NCBI GenBank assembly: GCA_017744515.1
Contig: JAGIBF010000074.1
Location: 1-40,053 of the forward strand
Reading direction: 5' to 3'
Origin: Niastella sp.
GTDB taxonomy: Bacteria > Bacteroidota > Bacteroidia > Chitinophagales > Chitinophagaceae
DNA: 40,053 bases
Positions 1 to 7,266 of the stretch are shown here, one piece after another. Numbering within the stretch: position 1 is the stretch's first letter; every line of letters begins with the position of its first letter. Position numbers and translations under genes: made by a program. The notes beneath the pieces are model-generated. The model worked only from the letters and a program-made list of their open reading frames with translations. It searched no databases and was not told the DNA's origin.

Positions 1-40
1 TCTCAATACTCACTTATTCTTCTTTTTAAATTATACTAGA

Positions 41-712
41 ATGCACAACATTATCCTAAAATCGGGTTTAATTTTCGGTCTGTCATTCCTCAGTTCTAAA
101 ACTTTCTGTCAAGAAACGAAGCTCATAGATAATTTTGAATATAAGCTTACTTATTATGAAGGATTTTCAAAAACAATAGATTCACTTTCGGCTATTCCTA
201 ATTTTATAATTGAAAATATCAATAAGTATATTAAATCGAGTTTTGGCAACCTGTCTTCATCAATACATTTTTCACATGGTCAAATTATTGATCTTGCAAA
301 TTACTTTAAGAAGAACCCTTCTACATATACAAGAAAGTACTTGCTCCCAAAATATGATCTAGAATTTATTTTAAAAGATTCACTGATAGGGATAAAGAGT
401 TATGGTATAACAATAAAAGCAGATCAATATGGACAAGTTATTTCCTGTAATTGGCCAAGAGAAGGTTATTCAGACAAGAGTAAATTCCAGCCAATTTCTG
501 AATTAGGAAAAAATGCAATAAAAATAGCCTCATCCAAAGGGTTTAACATTAACAAATATATAATCTCTTTCGGCTACAATGAAAAGCACGAAAGGATGTG
601 TTGGCTGTTTCAATTTCCATATGAAAACAATGGAACAAAGGAGTTATTTAACGTAATTGAAATGGACTGGATTCACATGGAAATAATTGATGAATATGGC
701 TTAGGAAAATAA
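41..712 (+). CDS. Secreted protein of unknown function in Rhs region
   Basis: A 223-residue protein that I do not recognise. It starts with a probable Sec signal peptide (hydrophobic stretch around residues 8-22, ending near FCQ), so it is probably exported to the periplasm. No catalytic motif, repeat or further membrane segment is visible. Its codon usage is very AT-rich, like the Rhs tip that follows and unlike the rest of the window. It ends about 30 bases before the first recognisable Rhs-like residues. In Rhs loci, displaced toxin tips and immunity genes are often stacked behind the main rhs gene, so this could be an immunity or cargo protein of an upstream module that begins outside the window. 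That role is inferred from position only. The ATG lies close to the window edge, so an upstream partner cannot be seen. Confidence 0.6.
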   Translation: MHNIILKSGLIFGLSFLSSKTFCQETKLIDNFEYKLTYYEGFSKTIDSLSAIPNFIIENINKYIKSSFGNLSSSIHFSHGQIIDLANYFKKNPSTYTRKYLLPKYDLEFILKDSLIGIKSYGITIKADQYGQVISCNWPREGYSDKSKFQPISELGKNAIKIASSKGFNINKYIISFGYNEKHERMCWLFQFPYENNGTKELFNVIEMDWIHMEIIDEYGLGK

Positions 713-789
713 TCACTGAATATTTTATTATCAGCGCTACGCCATCAGCTATTCTTGAAGAAACACACTATTATCCTTTTGGACTCACA

Positions 790-1689
790 ATGACAGGTAT
801 TAGCTCGCGCGCAGCGGGTAAGCTACAAAATCGGTATAAATACAATGGTAAGGAGGAACAGCGGCAGGAGTTCAGCGATGGCGCTGGACTGGATTGGATT
901 GATTATGGAGCGAGAATGTATGATGCACAGATTGGGAGATGGCATAAACAGGATAGGTTTTCGGAGAAATATTTATCCAGTAGCCCTTACGGTTATGTTA
1001 TAAATAACCCCATGAAATTTATTGACATTAACGGTGACAGTCTTAATGTTCTTGAGAAATATCGAGAAATATTTATGAAAGCACTCGAAAGTAGATTCGG
1101 GGAGAATGCGAAGTATTTTGGTTATTCTCAAGCAGGTAATTTAGTTTATAATGGGGATACAAAGAAGCTTTCAAAAGATGAACAAAAGTTTCTTAAAAAC
1201 ATGAGAGGCTTGATGAATGAGAAAACTATAACCAATATAATCTATGAAAGTAAATATGAGGGAACCGATTCAAAGGGAAATAGTTTTGTGATTGCCCCTC
1301 ATAAGTCTGGAGGAGAGGCAACGGCTTCTACAAAACAGAACCCGACATTAACTCAAAACTACGTATTGGTTGATCCTGTTGGAAAGTCTCCTATAACAGT
1401 TTTTGAAACAACGGATGAATTTTACAAAAACCGCTCTAATGGAGTAATTGGAACCGATAATTTTGTTCGAAACGATAATGTGATTACGAATCCAGAAACT
1501 TCCACCTGGCATGGAATAGGACATATCATTTATGCGGGAAAAACCTTAAACAATGTTATTGACTTTGATAATTCTTCGCGCGCTCTGAATAAGACTAAGA
1601 ATCCGGATGGCACATTCACGGCAAGTCCAATGACTCCAAGAAAGTACGATGATACACATAATAAAACAATCATATGGTATGGGAATTAA
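790..1689 (+). CDS. Orphan Rhs C-terminal tip: partial core plus toxin-like domain
   Basis: This is the 3' end of an Rhs/YD-repeat protein without its large repeat shell. Residues about 1-80 are the Rhs-associated core (YKYNGKE, YDYGARMYD-like YGARMYDAQIGRW, and SPYGYVINNP). The core reading frame stays open upstream of the ATG, reading ILEETHYYPFG from about base 751, with no further start. The shell is therefore missing and the homology is cut near base 740. After INGDS the sequence switches to a unique tip (residues about 85-299), where polymorphic toxins carry their effector. The tip has WHGIGHIIY around residue 243, an HxxxH spacing like a zincin but with Gly where the catalytic Glu would be, and a later PRKYDDTHN. 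A metallopeptidase-like fold is possible; activity is doubtful. It is probably a silent recombination donor or relic. The next gene overlaps its stop codon. Confidence 0.75.
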   Translation: MTGISSRAAGKLQNRYKYNGKEEQRQEFSDGAGLDWIDYGARMYDAQIGRWHKQDRFSEKYLSSSPYGYVINNPMKFIDINGDSLNVLEKYREIFMKALESRFGENAKYFGYSQAGNLVYNGDTKKLSKDEQKFLKNMRGLMNEKTITNIIYESKYEGTDSKGNSFVIAPHKSGGEATASTKQNPTLTQNYVLVDPVGKSPITVFETTDEFYKNRSNGVIGTDNFVRNDNVITNPETSTWHGIGHIIYAGKTLNNVIDFDNSSRALNKTKNPDGTFTASPMTPRKYDDTHNKTIIWYGN

Positions 1690-2230
1690 TTATTTAAGCA
1701 GGGATAGACTACAGTATTTAACTCCCCTTGCATTAGGTTGCTATATTTGTTGTATAGTCTTTTCTTGTGAATCAAGAAAGATTTTAAGTAACGCTTCTGG
1801 AATTGAGCCTGTTGATAGTCTAATCGAAGCAAGGGTAGATAGTTTGCGATATGTTATACTTAATGACACAAGCAAATATGACAAAAAGGATTTAATTCAC
1901 ACGGCAATTGGAACACAGAACGCAGACCAATATTCGTCGCTTTTTATTGTCAATTCTGAGTATTTTTATTTATTAGATATTATTAGCCCTGACAAGGTTT
2001 TAGAATTTGTAGATGAATTTCTAAACAGCAGTCACATTTTTTCAATACAAATAATTTCCGATCCCGAAGCAACATCCACTTATGGGCGAAGAGGCAAGAA
2101 TGGAGTCGTGTTAATTAAAACAAAGTCAAAGAGCCTGGTCAATTATCACGTCGGTGGGTTGAAAGTAAAAAGTCGAAACAAAAATAATTTTGATCAATTC
2201 ATTAAGGGGGATATCAGGACATACGACTGA
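1679..2230 (+). CDS. Putative lipoprotein with a TonB-plug-like C-terminal motif; candidate immunity protein
   Basis: The start chosen here is the ATG at 1679, giving 183 residues; a 10-residue longer start at 1649 is possible. The N-terminus has a hydrophobic segment ending in a lipobox-like IVFSC, so the product is probably an outer-membrane or periplasmic lipoprotein. The C-terminal part reads ISDPEATSTYGRRGKNGVVL followed by IKTKSK. This closely resembles the end of the TonB-receptor plug domain (YGxxGxNGVIxIxTK), although no barrel is attached. The start codon overlaps the last 11 bases of the Rhs tip gene, which suggests translational coupling. By position it is the best candidate for the tip's immunity protein, but sequence alone does not prove this. 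It shares the AT-rich composition of the two preceding genes. Confidence 0.65.
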   Translation: MGINYLSRDRLQYLTPLALGCYICCIVFSCESRKILSNASGIEPVDSLIEARVDSLRYVILNDTSKYDKKDLIHTAIGTQNADQYSSLFIVNSEYFYLLDIISPDKVLEFVDEFLNSSHIFSIQIISDPEATSTYGRRGKNGVVLIKTKSKSLVNYHVGGLKVKSRNKNNFDQFIKGDIRTYD

Positions 2231-2286
2231 CATTTAGACAAGTATCCCTTTAAACTTAAGCTGAATCACCGTTATAAGTAAGACGG

Positions 2287-3375
2287 TTATTTTTTGATGA
2301 TCAGCGGGTATACATCATCCGCCATCCATTGGTTCAATGGCGTTTGATTTTTCCCGTCGGGTGTCATCCTGTATATTTCGTGACTCAGGGACATGTCCCT
2401 GTTGGAGTTGAAGTAAATGTATTTGCCATCGCGGCTCCATTGGGGGCTCTCATCGCGGATGGCGCCACTTGTGAGCCGCTTGTCGTTCTTGCCATTGGCA
2501 TCCATGATAAAGATATCGGGCGTTTCATTGGCCCATGATACATAGGCGATCTTCGACCCATCGGGCGACCACACTGGGCTGTTGTTGCCATCTCTCGGAT
2601 TGCCGGGCCACTGCCTTGGCGAAACAGATGTGGTGACCTGCCTTGTGACGCCCCCTTTCGCATTCATCAAAAACAGTTGCTGCGACCCTCCCTGATCGTT
2701 GCCGATCAATACGATCTGTTCGCCGGTTGGCGAGATACGGAAAGCCCCAAACCGTTGACCGGCCGGCGTGAGGCGCTTTCTATCTGATCCATCCAACCGC
2801 ATAGCATATACACCGGCCACTCCATTCTCCACGCCAATAAAGCCAATGGACTGCCCATCGGGAAACCACTGGGCCTGCCCGGCCGATATACCGGTGTTTA
2901 TTTCTTTTTCATTGCTTCCATCGCTGTCGACCGTAAAGATGCCAAAGGCGCCCGTGCTTACATTGATTGCTTTTGTAAACAACAGCTTACTGTTATCGGG
3001 CGACCAGGCAGCATTGCTGATGAACTCATCATTGGTAGCTAACAACTTACGCGTGCCCGTGGCTTTATCGAGCACATACAATTGCTGCCTGTTGTTTTCG
3101 TATGTATTGAAGGTGATCTTCTGTCCATCGCCGGAGGCCGTAACCGGTGCGCATTGCAGGATCCGGTCGGACAACAGGCGCTGATTGGTGCCGTCCATGT
3201 TCATGATATACAACTGCCAACCGGCACTGTTGTCGATGCGCCTGGAAATAAAGACGACTTCGGCGGGTGCATTATCAAGGAGCGCGGGATTGACTACCGG
3301 ATCGGGACCGGGCTCCTGATGGTCTTTTTTGCAGGCTGCCAATGCCAGGAGAAAGATGGCTGCGTATCGTTTCAT
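2287..3375 (-). CDS. TolB-like beta-propeller lipoprotein (PD40 repeats)
   Basis: A 362-residue lipoprotein. The signal peptide ends in a lipobox (LALAAC followed by KKD). The rest is about seven WD40-like PD40/TolB repeats with the signature WSPDGSKIAYVS...DIFIMDANG...RLT (for example AAWSPDNSKLLF, PVWSPDGSKIAY and PQWSRDGKYIYF). These fold as a beta-propeller that usually binds other proteins or glycans in the periplasm or outer membrane. The ATG at 3375 was chosen because it begins the lipoprotein signal. The open frame continues upstream to 3594, but that stretch only translates an intergenic repeat. The gene stands alone, facing the Rhs block. Its exact partner is unknown; it is not tolB itself, because no pal or tol genes are nearby. 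Confidence 0.85.
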   Translation of the reverse strand: MKRYAAIFLLALAACKKDHQEPGPDPVVNPALLDNAPAEVVFISRRIDNSAGWQLYIMNMDGTNQRLLSDRILQCAPVTASGDGQKITFNTYENNRQQLYVLDKATGTRKLLATNDEFISNAAWSPDNSKLLFTKAINVSTGAFGIFTVDSDGSNEKEINTGISAGQAQWFPDGQSIGFIGVENGVAGVYAMRLDGSDRKRLTPAGQRFGAFRISPTGEQIVLIGNDQGGSQQLFLMNAKGGVTRQVTTSVSPRQWPGNPRDGNNSPVWSPDGSKIAYVSWANETPDIFIMDANGKNDKRLTSGAIRDESPQWSRDGKYIYFNSNRDMSLSHEIYRMTPDGKNQTPLNQWMADDVYPLIIKK

Positions 3376-3436
3376 GTGAAGGGGGTGTTTGTTGCCTGAC
3401 AGCCTCCAGGCTGGCAACGTTGCATGAAAAAGGCAG

Positions 3437-3561
3437 TTCGACAGGCTCAACGTGACATTAGAGACTCTTCGACGAGGCTTCGACAGGCTCAGCCTGACAA
3501 TAACAGGCTTAGCCTGACATTTGAGATACTTCGACAACCCTTCGACAGGCTCAGGGCGACA
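3437..3561. repeat. Cluster of dispersed TTCGACAGGCTCAG repeats
   Basis: Four degenerate copies of TTCGACAGGCTCAGSSTGACA lie at 3437-3457, 3479-3499, 3502-3519 and 3541-3561. The second copy contains the inverted repeat CAGGCT-C-AGCCTG. The same element appears at 7222-7242 and 26420-26440, always between genes. Translated, it gives the false peptides PEPVEG and LSLSKP, which explains the spurious N-terminal extension of the lipoprotein open frame. Confidence 0.85.
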
Positions 3562-3611
3562 TGGATATGCCTGTTTATAAGGGGTTTGTTGCATTCATAA
3601 CGTACAGTTGC

Positions 3612-3623
3612 GCAACCGGTTGC
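3612..3623. promoter_or_regulatory. Candidate LacI-type operator upstream of nagB fusion
   Basis: GCAACCGGTTGC is a perfect 12-bp palindrome with a central CG, the usual form of LacI/GalR-family operators. It lies about 35 bases upstream of the -33 element of the nagB promoter. Binding by any specific regulator is inferred. Confidence 0.4.
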
Positions 3624-3657
3624 AAAAGGCTGCATCTATATTATTGATTATTTTTTC

Positions 3658-3689
3658 ATTGTGTATTATAGAAATTGCGCTTACCTTCG
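3658..3689 (+). promoter_or_regulatory. Bacteroidota-type promoter of nagB fusion
   Basis: ATTG (3658-3661) and TACCTTCG (3682-3689) are separated by 20 bases. They match the Bacteroidota -33 (TTTG) and -7 (TAnnTTTG) elements with small deviations. Transcription would start near 3696, which rules out the upstream in-frame start at 3675 and supports the ATG at 3726. Confidence 0.6.
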
Positions 3690-3725
3690 TGCGCTCAAAT
3701 ACTTCACTGCACTAAAAAAGTTTTT

Positions 3726-5633
3726 ATGAGCATGGTTGATTCGTTTGAGAAGATCCCCGTCAACATCTACACCGATCTTAAACAAGGTTCCAAATCAGTA
3801 GCCCGCGAAATTGCCGATCTGATCCGCAGCAAACAGGCCAAATGGGAAAAATGTGTTTTAGGCCTCGCTACCGGCTCCACTCCCAAGTCATTGTATGCAG
3901 AATTAGTAAGGCTGCACAAAGAAGAAGGACTGAGCTTCAAGAACGTGATCACCTTCAACCTCGATGAATATTATCCCATCGAAAAGGATGCGCTGCAAAG
4001 CTATAATCGCTTTATGCACGTGCACCTGTTTGATCATATCGATATCGAGCCTGCCAATATTCACATCCCCGATGGTGAAATGGCGAAGGAAAATATCAAA
4101 GCGCATTGTCTGCGTTATGAACAAATGATCGAAGAAGCCGGCGGCGTCGACCTGCAGGTACTGGGCATTGGTAACAATGGTCATATTGGTTTCAACGAAC
4201 CCGGCTCCAGCATTTACTCGCGCACCAGACTCGTGACACTCGACAACTCCACGCGCATTGCGAATGCGTATGAGTTTGCCAATATATCACAGGTTCCCCG
4301 CCTCGCCATCACCATGGGCATCAGCACCATCCTGAAGGCCAAGCGTATCGTATTGATGGCCTGGGGACCCGGCAAAGCGCCTGTGGTACAGAAGTCTGTA
4401 GAAGGGCATGTTGATGAGCAGATCCCTGCTTCTTTACTGCAACAGCATAATGACTGCACGTTTGTGCTGGATGAGCTGGCTGCCGCCGAGCTTACGCGCT
4501 TCAAAAGTCCGTGGCTGACCGGTGATACGGAATGGACGCCTGCCATGATACGCAAGGCGGTGGTGAACATGGCATTGAAAGTAAACAAACCCATCCTCAG
4601 CCTCACCAATGGTGATTACCGTGACAGTGGTCTCAGTGACCTGCTGGTGGAGGAAGGCGATGCATACGAGATCAACCTGAAGGTTTATTATATGATGCGG
4701 GACAGCATTACCGGCTGGCCTGGTGGCAAGCCCAATGTGAACCTGCCCAATCATCCCGAACGGAGCGAGCCTTATCCCAAACGCGTGATCATCTTCTCTC
4801 CTCACCCTGATGATGATATCATTTCCATGGGCGGTACTTTCCAGCGCCTGCACGACCAGGGGCATGATGTGCATGTAGCGTATCAAACATCCGGCAACAT
4901 TGCCGTTACGGATGAGTTCGTGACGCGCTTCATGGATTTTGCGGTGGGTTTTGAAGATATGTTCAGCATCGACAGCACCAAGAGTAAGGAGATACTGGAG
5001 CAGGCAAGGACTTATCTCAAAGGGAAGAAATCAAACCAGATCGATACAGCCGATATACGCGCTATCAAAGGATTGATACGCCGCTGTGAGGCGAAAGCCA
5101 CCTGCCGCTATGTGGGCCTCAGCGATAACAACTATCACTTCCAGAACCTGCCTTTCTATGAAACGGGCACCATCGAAAAGAATCCGATGGGCGAAGCTGA
5201 TGTAGAACTGACCATCGACCTGCTGCGTAAGATAAAACCGCACCAGGTATTCTGCGCAGGCGACCTGGCCGACCCGCATGGCACGCATAAAGTTTGTCTC
5301 GATATAGTATTCGAAGCATTGCGCCGCATCAAGAAGGATGGTGACGACTGGGTGAATGATTGCTGGATGTGGCTGTATAAAGGCGCCTGGCAGGAATGGG
5401 ATATCAGTGAAATTGAAATGGCGATCCCCATGAGTCCCGACCAGGTGATGAAAAAGCGTTATGGCATTTTTATTCACCAATCGCAAAAGGACATGGTTCC
5501 TTTTCAGGGTAGCGATGCGCGTGAATTCTGGCAACGTGCTGAAGACCGTAATGCTAATACAGCAAATCTGTATGCACAGCTGGGCCTCACCAAATATGCA
5601 GCTATGGAAGCATTCGTAAGATGGCATTATTAG
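3726..5633 (+). CDS. nagB: Glucosamine-6-phosphate deaminase fused to PIG-L deacetylase-like domain
   Basis: A 635-residue two-domain cytoplasmic protein. Residues about 10-285 are a NagB-type glucosamine-6-phosphate isomerase/deaminase (glucosamine-6-P to fructose-6-P plus ammonia), with ATGSTP, NLDEYY (D80) and GIGNNGHIGFNEPGSS. The last motif carries Asn151 where E. coli NagB has catalytic Asp141; His153 and Glu158 align with His143 and Glu148. Residues about 350-590 are a PIG-L/LmbE domain with the zinc motif PHPDDD (359-364) and DPHGTH (516-521), typical of N-acetylglucosaminyl deacetylases. This long fused form is known in Bacteroidota. The ATG at 3726 follows the promoter. The gene is monocistronic, with a palindrome upstream and a strong terminator downstream. 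The deaminase role is likely; the PIG-L substrate is unknown. Confidence 0.9.
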   Translation: MSMVDSFEKIPVNIYTDLKQGSKSVAREIADLIRSKQAKWEKCVLGLATGSTPKSLYAELVRLHKEEGLSFKNVITFNLDEYYPIEKDALQSYNRFMHVHLFDHIDIEPANIHIPDGEMAKENIKAHCLRYEQMIEEAGGVDLQVLGIGNNGHIGFNEPGSSIYSRTRLVTLDNSTRIANAYEFANISQVPRLAITMGISTILKAKRIVLMAWGPGKAPVVQKSVEGHVDEQIPASLLQQHNDCTFVLDELAAAELTRFKSPWLTGDTEWTPAMIRKAVVNMALKVNKPILSLTNGDYRDSGLSDLLVEEGDAYEINLKVYYMMRDSITGWPGGKPNVNLPNHPERSEPYPKRVIIFSPHPDDDIISMGGTFQRLHDQGHDVHVAYQTSGNIAVTDEFVTRFMDFAVGFEDMFSIDSTKSKEILEQARTYLKGKKSNQIDTADIRAIKGLIRRCEAKATCRYVGLSDNNYHFQNLPFYETGTIEKNPMGEADVELTIDLLRKIKPHQVFCAGDLADPHGTHKVCLDIVFEALRRIKKDGDDWVNDCWMWLYKGAWQEWDISEIEMAIPMSPDQVMKKRYGIFIHQSQKDMVPFQGSDAREFWQRAEDRNANTANLYAQLGLTKYAAMEAFVRWHY

Positions 5634-5672
5634 TTTCCGATTAGTCGACATTTACCCATTCTGACTATATAA

Positions 5673-5710
5673 AAAAGCCTGCGAGTAAACTCTTTTACAC
5701 GCAGGCTTTT
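5673..5710 (+). terminator. Rho-independent terminator after nagB fusion
   Basis: AAAAGCCTGCG (5673-5683) and CGCAGGCTTTT (5700-5710) form a perfect 11-bp stem with a T-rich 3' side. It lies 40 bases after the stop codon. The A-rich 5' side would let it act in both directions. Confidence 0.85.
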
Positions 5711-5727
5711 CGTTTAAGAGCGGTGCA

Positions 5728-5742
5728 TCCCGCAGAGCGGGA
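5728..5742. repeat. Small GC hairpin
   Basis: TCCCGC-AGA-GCGGGA is a 6-bp perfect stem with a 3-base loop, directly after the nagB terminator and without a T-tract. It is probably part of an intergenic repeat. Confidence 0.4.
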
Positions 5743-5792
5743 CAGGCTCTACGGCGCACAAAACCTTTAAATACATTTTTCTACAAAGCTGT

Positions 5793-5808
5793 AGCCCCTA
5801 AAGGGGCT
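5793..5808 (-). terminator. Possible hairpin terminator downstream of fsr-like gene
   Basis: AGCCCCT-AA-AGGGGCT is a 7-bp perfect stem, 57 bases beyond the stop of the minus-strand MFS gene. No clear T-tract follows on the minus strand, so termination is uncertain. A short AACT microsatellite lies beside it (about 5821-5840). Confidence 0.4.
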
Positions 5809-5864
5809 TAAATACATCAACCAACCAACTAACTAACTAATGAACACTGTATGCTAAGCTGTAA

Positions 5865-7079
5865 TTACTTCTTCTTCAATCCCGGCAGGAAGCCTGTAAT
5901 GATGCCGATCAACGGCAGGTAGGCGCATACTTTAAATACGTAACCAATACTGGTGAGGTCGGCCAGTTTGCCCAGCAGGGCTGAACCTAAACCGCCCATC
6001 CCGAATGCAAAGCCAAAGAAGAGGCCGGCAATCATGCCCACTTTACCCGGCACCAGCTCCTGTGCATAGACGAGAATAGCAGAGAAGGCGGAAGCGAGGA
6101 TAATACCAATGATGGCTGATAAGATGCCTGTCCAGAAGAGGTTGACATGCGGCAACAACAAAGTGAAAGGAGCTACGCCTAATATCGATATCCAGATAAT
6201 GTACTTGCGGCCAAAGCGATCGCCCAGCGGGCCCCCTAATAAAGTGCCGGCTGCAACTGAACCGAGGAAGATAAACAGGTAGAGCTGCGATTGCTGTACC
6301 GACAGGTGGAATTTATCAATGAGGTAGAATGTAAAGTAGCTGCTCATGCTGGCCATGTAGAAATACTTGGAGAAGATGAGCACCAGCAAAATAATGATGG
6401 ATATCACCACCGTCGTCTTTGACAATCCATTATCGACTACTTCTCCACTACCTTTTTTAGCGGTACGCAATATCAAATGATCTTTGTACCACACTCCTAC
6501 TTTCGACAATACAATGATGCCGAGGATGGCAGCGACACTAAACCAGATGGCGTTTGACTGGCCATGTGGTATGATGATGGCAGCAGCCAACAATGGCCCA
6601 AGCGCACTGCCTGCGTTGCCGCCCAGCTGAAAGATCGATTGTGCCAATCCACGTTTGCCACCAGAAGCGAGATGCGCCACGCGTGATGCTTCCGGATGAA
6701 AGATGGAAGACCCGACGCCCAACAACGCTACCGCCAGCAGGATTGTATAAAAGCCAGCCGCCATCGACAGAGTTACCAGCCCCGCCAGTGAAAAGCCCAT
6801 GCCAATGGCCAATGAATAGGGCTTGGGGTATTTATCTGTGTATTGCCCCACAAAGGGTTGCAGCAAAGAGGCCGTGATCTGAAATGTGAATGTGATCAAC
6901 CCGATCTGTGAGAAGGTGAGCTGCAGGTTGCTCTTGATGAGGGGATAGATAGAAGGGATCACCGATTGCAGCATATCGTTGAGCAGATGCGCAAAGCTGA
7001 TCGTAAAAAGAATAGGGAATACCGTCGTGTTCACCAGCGCCCTGGGGGTCGCAGTGCCTGTCGTTGGGTTCATACTCAT
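5865..7079 (-). CDS. MFS transporter, fosmidomycin-resistance (Fsr) type
   Basis: A 404-residue inner-membrane protein with about 12 hydrophobic segments and a central cytoplasmic loop. The N-terminal half has FAHLLNDMLQSVIPSIYPLI, QPFVGQYTDKYPKPYS and GVGSSIFHPEASRVAHLASG with GKRGLAQSIFQLGGNAG. These are strongly characteristic of the Fsr branch of the major facilitator superfamily (proton-driven export of fosmidomycin and related small molecules). The second half has LLGGPLGDRFGRK, the MFS loop motif. The length is normal for the family. The natural substrate in this organism is unknown. The gene appears to be transcribed alone, with a -7-like box just upstream and a terminator of the preceding minus-strand gene between it and uxuA. 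A GTG or internal Met start two codons downstream is possible. Confidence 0.9.
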   Translation of the reverse strand: MSMNPTTGTATPRALVNTTVFPILFTISFAHLLNDMLQSVIPSIYPLIKSNLQLTFSQIGLITFTFQITASLLQPFVGQYTDKYPKPYSLAIGMGFSLAGLVTLSMAAGFYTILLAVALLGVGSSIFHPEASRVAHLASGGKRGLAQSIFQLGGNAGSALGPLLAAAIIIPHGQSNAIWFSVAAILGIIVLSKVGVWYKDHLILRTAKKGSGEVVDNGLSKTTVVISIIILLVLIFSKYFYMASMSSYFTFYLIDKFHLSVQQSQLYLFIFLGSVAAGTLLGGPLGDRFGRKYIIWISILGVAPFTLLLPHVNLFWTGILSAIIGIILASAFSAILVYAQELVPGKVGMIAGLFFGFAFGMGGLGSALLGKLADLTSIGYVFKVCAYLPLIGIITGFLPGLKKK

Positions 7080-7094
7080 CTATTGAATTGTCTG

Positions 7095-7102
7095 CAAAAG
7101 TA
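7095..7102 (-). promoter_or_regulatory. -7 box of the Fsr-like gene
   Basis: On the minus strand this reads TACTTTTG, a perfect TAnnTTTG, 16 bases upstream of the start codon. No convincing -33 box was found, and the leader would be very short. Confidence 0.4.
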
Positions 7103-7155
7103 AGACAAACTGCGTTAGTGGTCTTTCACCGAAAATGGCATAGGCAGTTGTTAAC

Positions 7156-7185
7156 AAAAAAGGCCATCCTGGCGGGATGACCTTT
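7156..7185 (-). terminator. Terminator of uxuA
   Basis: On the minus strand an 11-bp stem (AAAGGTCATCC with GGATGGCCTTT, one U-G wobble) is followed by a run of T. The wobble pairs only in the minus-strand RNA, which fits termination of the mannonate dehydratase transcript. Confidence 0.75.
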
Positions 7186-7205
7186 GTGTATGTTAATTTG
7201 TTTAA

Positions 7206-7259
7206 GAGGCTTCGACAGCCCTTCGACAGGCTCAGGGTGACAGCGATTCAGCCTGACAT
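7206..7259. repeat. Dispersed TTCGACAGGCTCAG repeat
   Basis: Contains TTCGACAGGCTCAGGGTGACA at 7222-7242, flanked by partial copies (CTTCGACAGCC and TTCAGCCTGACATT). It is the same family as at 3437-3561 and 26420-26440. It lies between the uxuA stop codon and its terminator hairpin. Confidence 0.8.
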
Positions 7260-7266
7260 TAATCTC

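Larger units (their letters stand above)
3376..3725. other. Intergenic region between propeller lipoprotein and nagB fusion
   Basis: About 350 bases without a gene. It contains a cluster of TTCGACAGGCTCAG-type repeats (3437-3561), a perfect 12-bp palindrome (3612-3623) and the nagB promoter (3658-3689). No -7 box for the minus-strand lipoprotein gene was recognised. Confidence 0.7.

Noticed and set aside
3376..3594. N-terminal extension of the propeller lipoprotein
   Set aside because: It translates the dispersed TTCGACAGGCTCAG repeats and would bury the lipoprotein signal peptide inside the protein.
3675..3725. Upstream start of the nagB fusion
   Set aside because: It overlaps the -7 box of the promoter, so it would not be in the transcript; family members begin near MVDSFEK.
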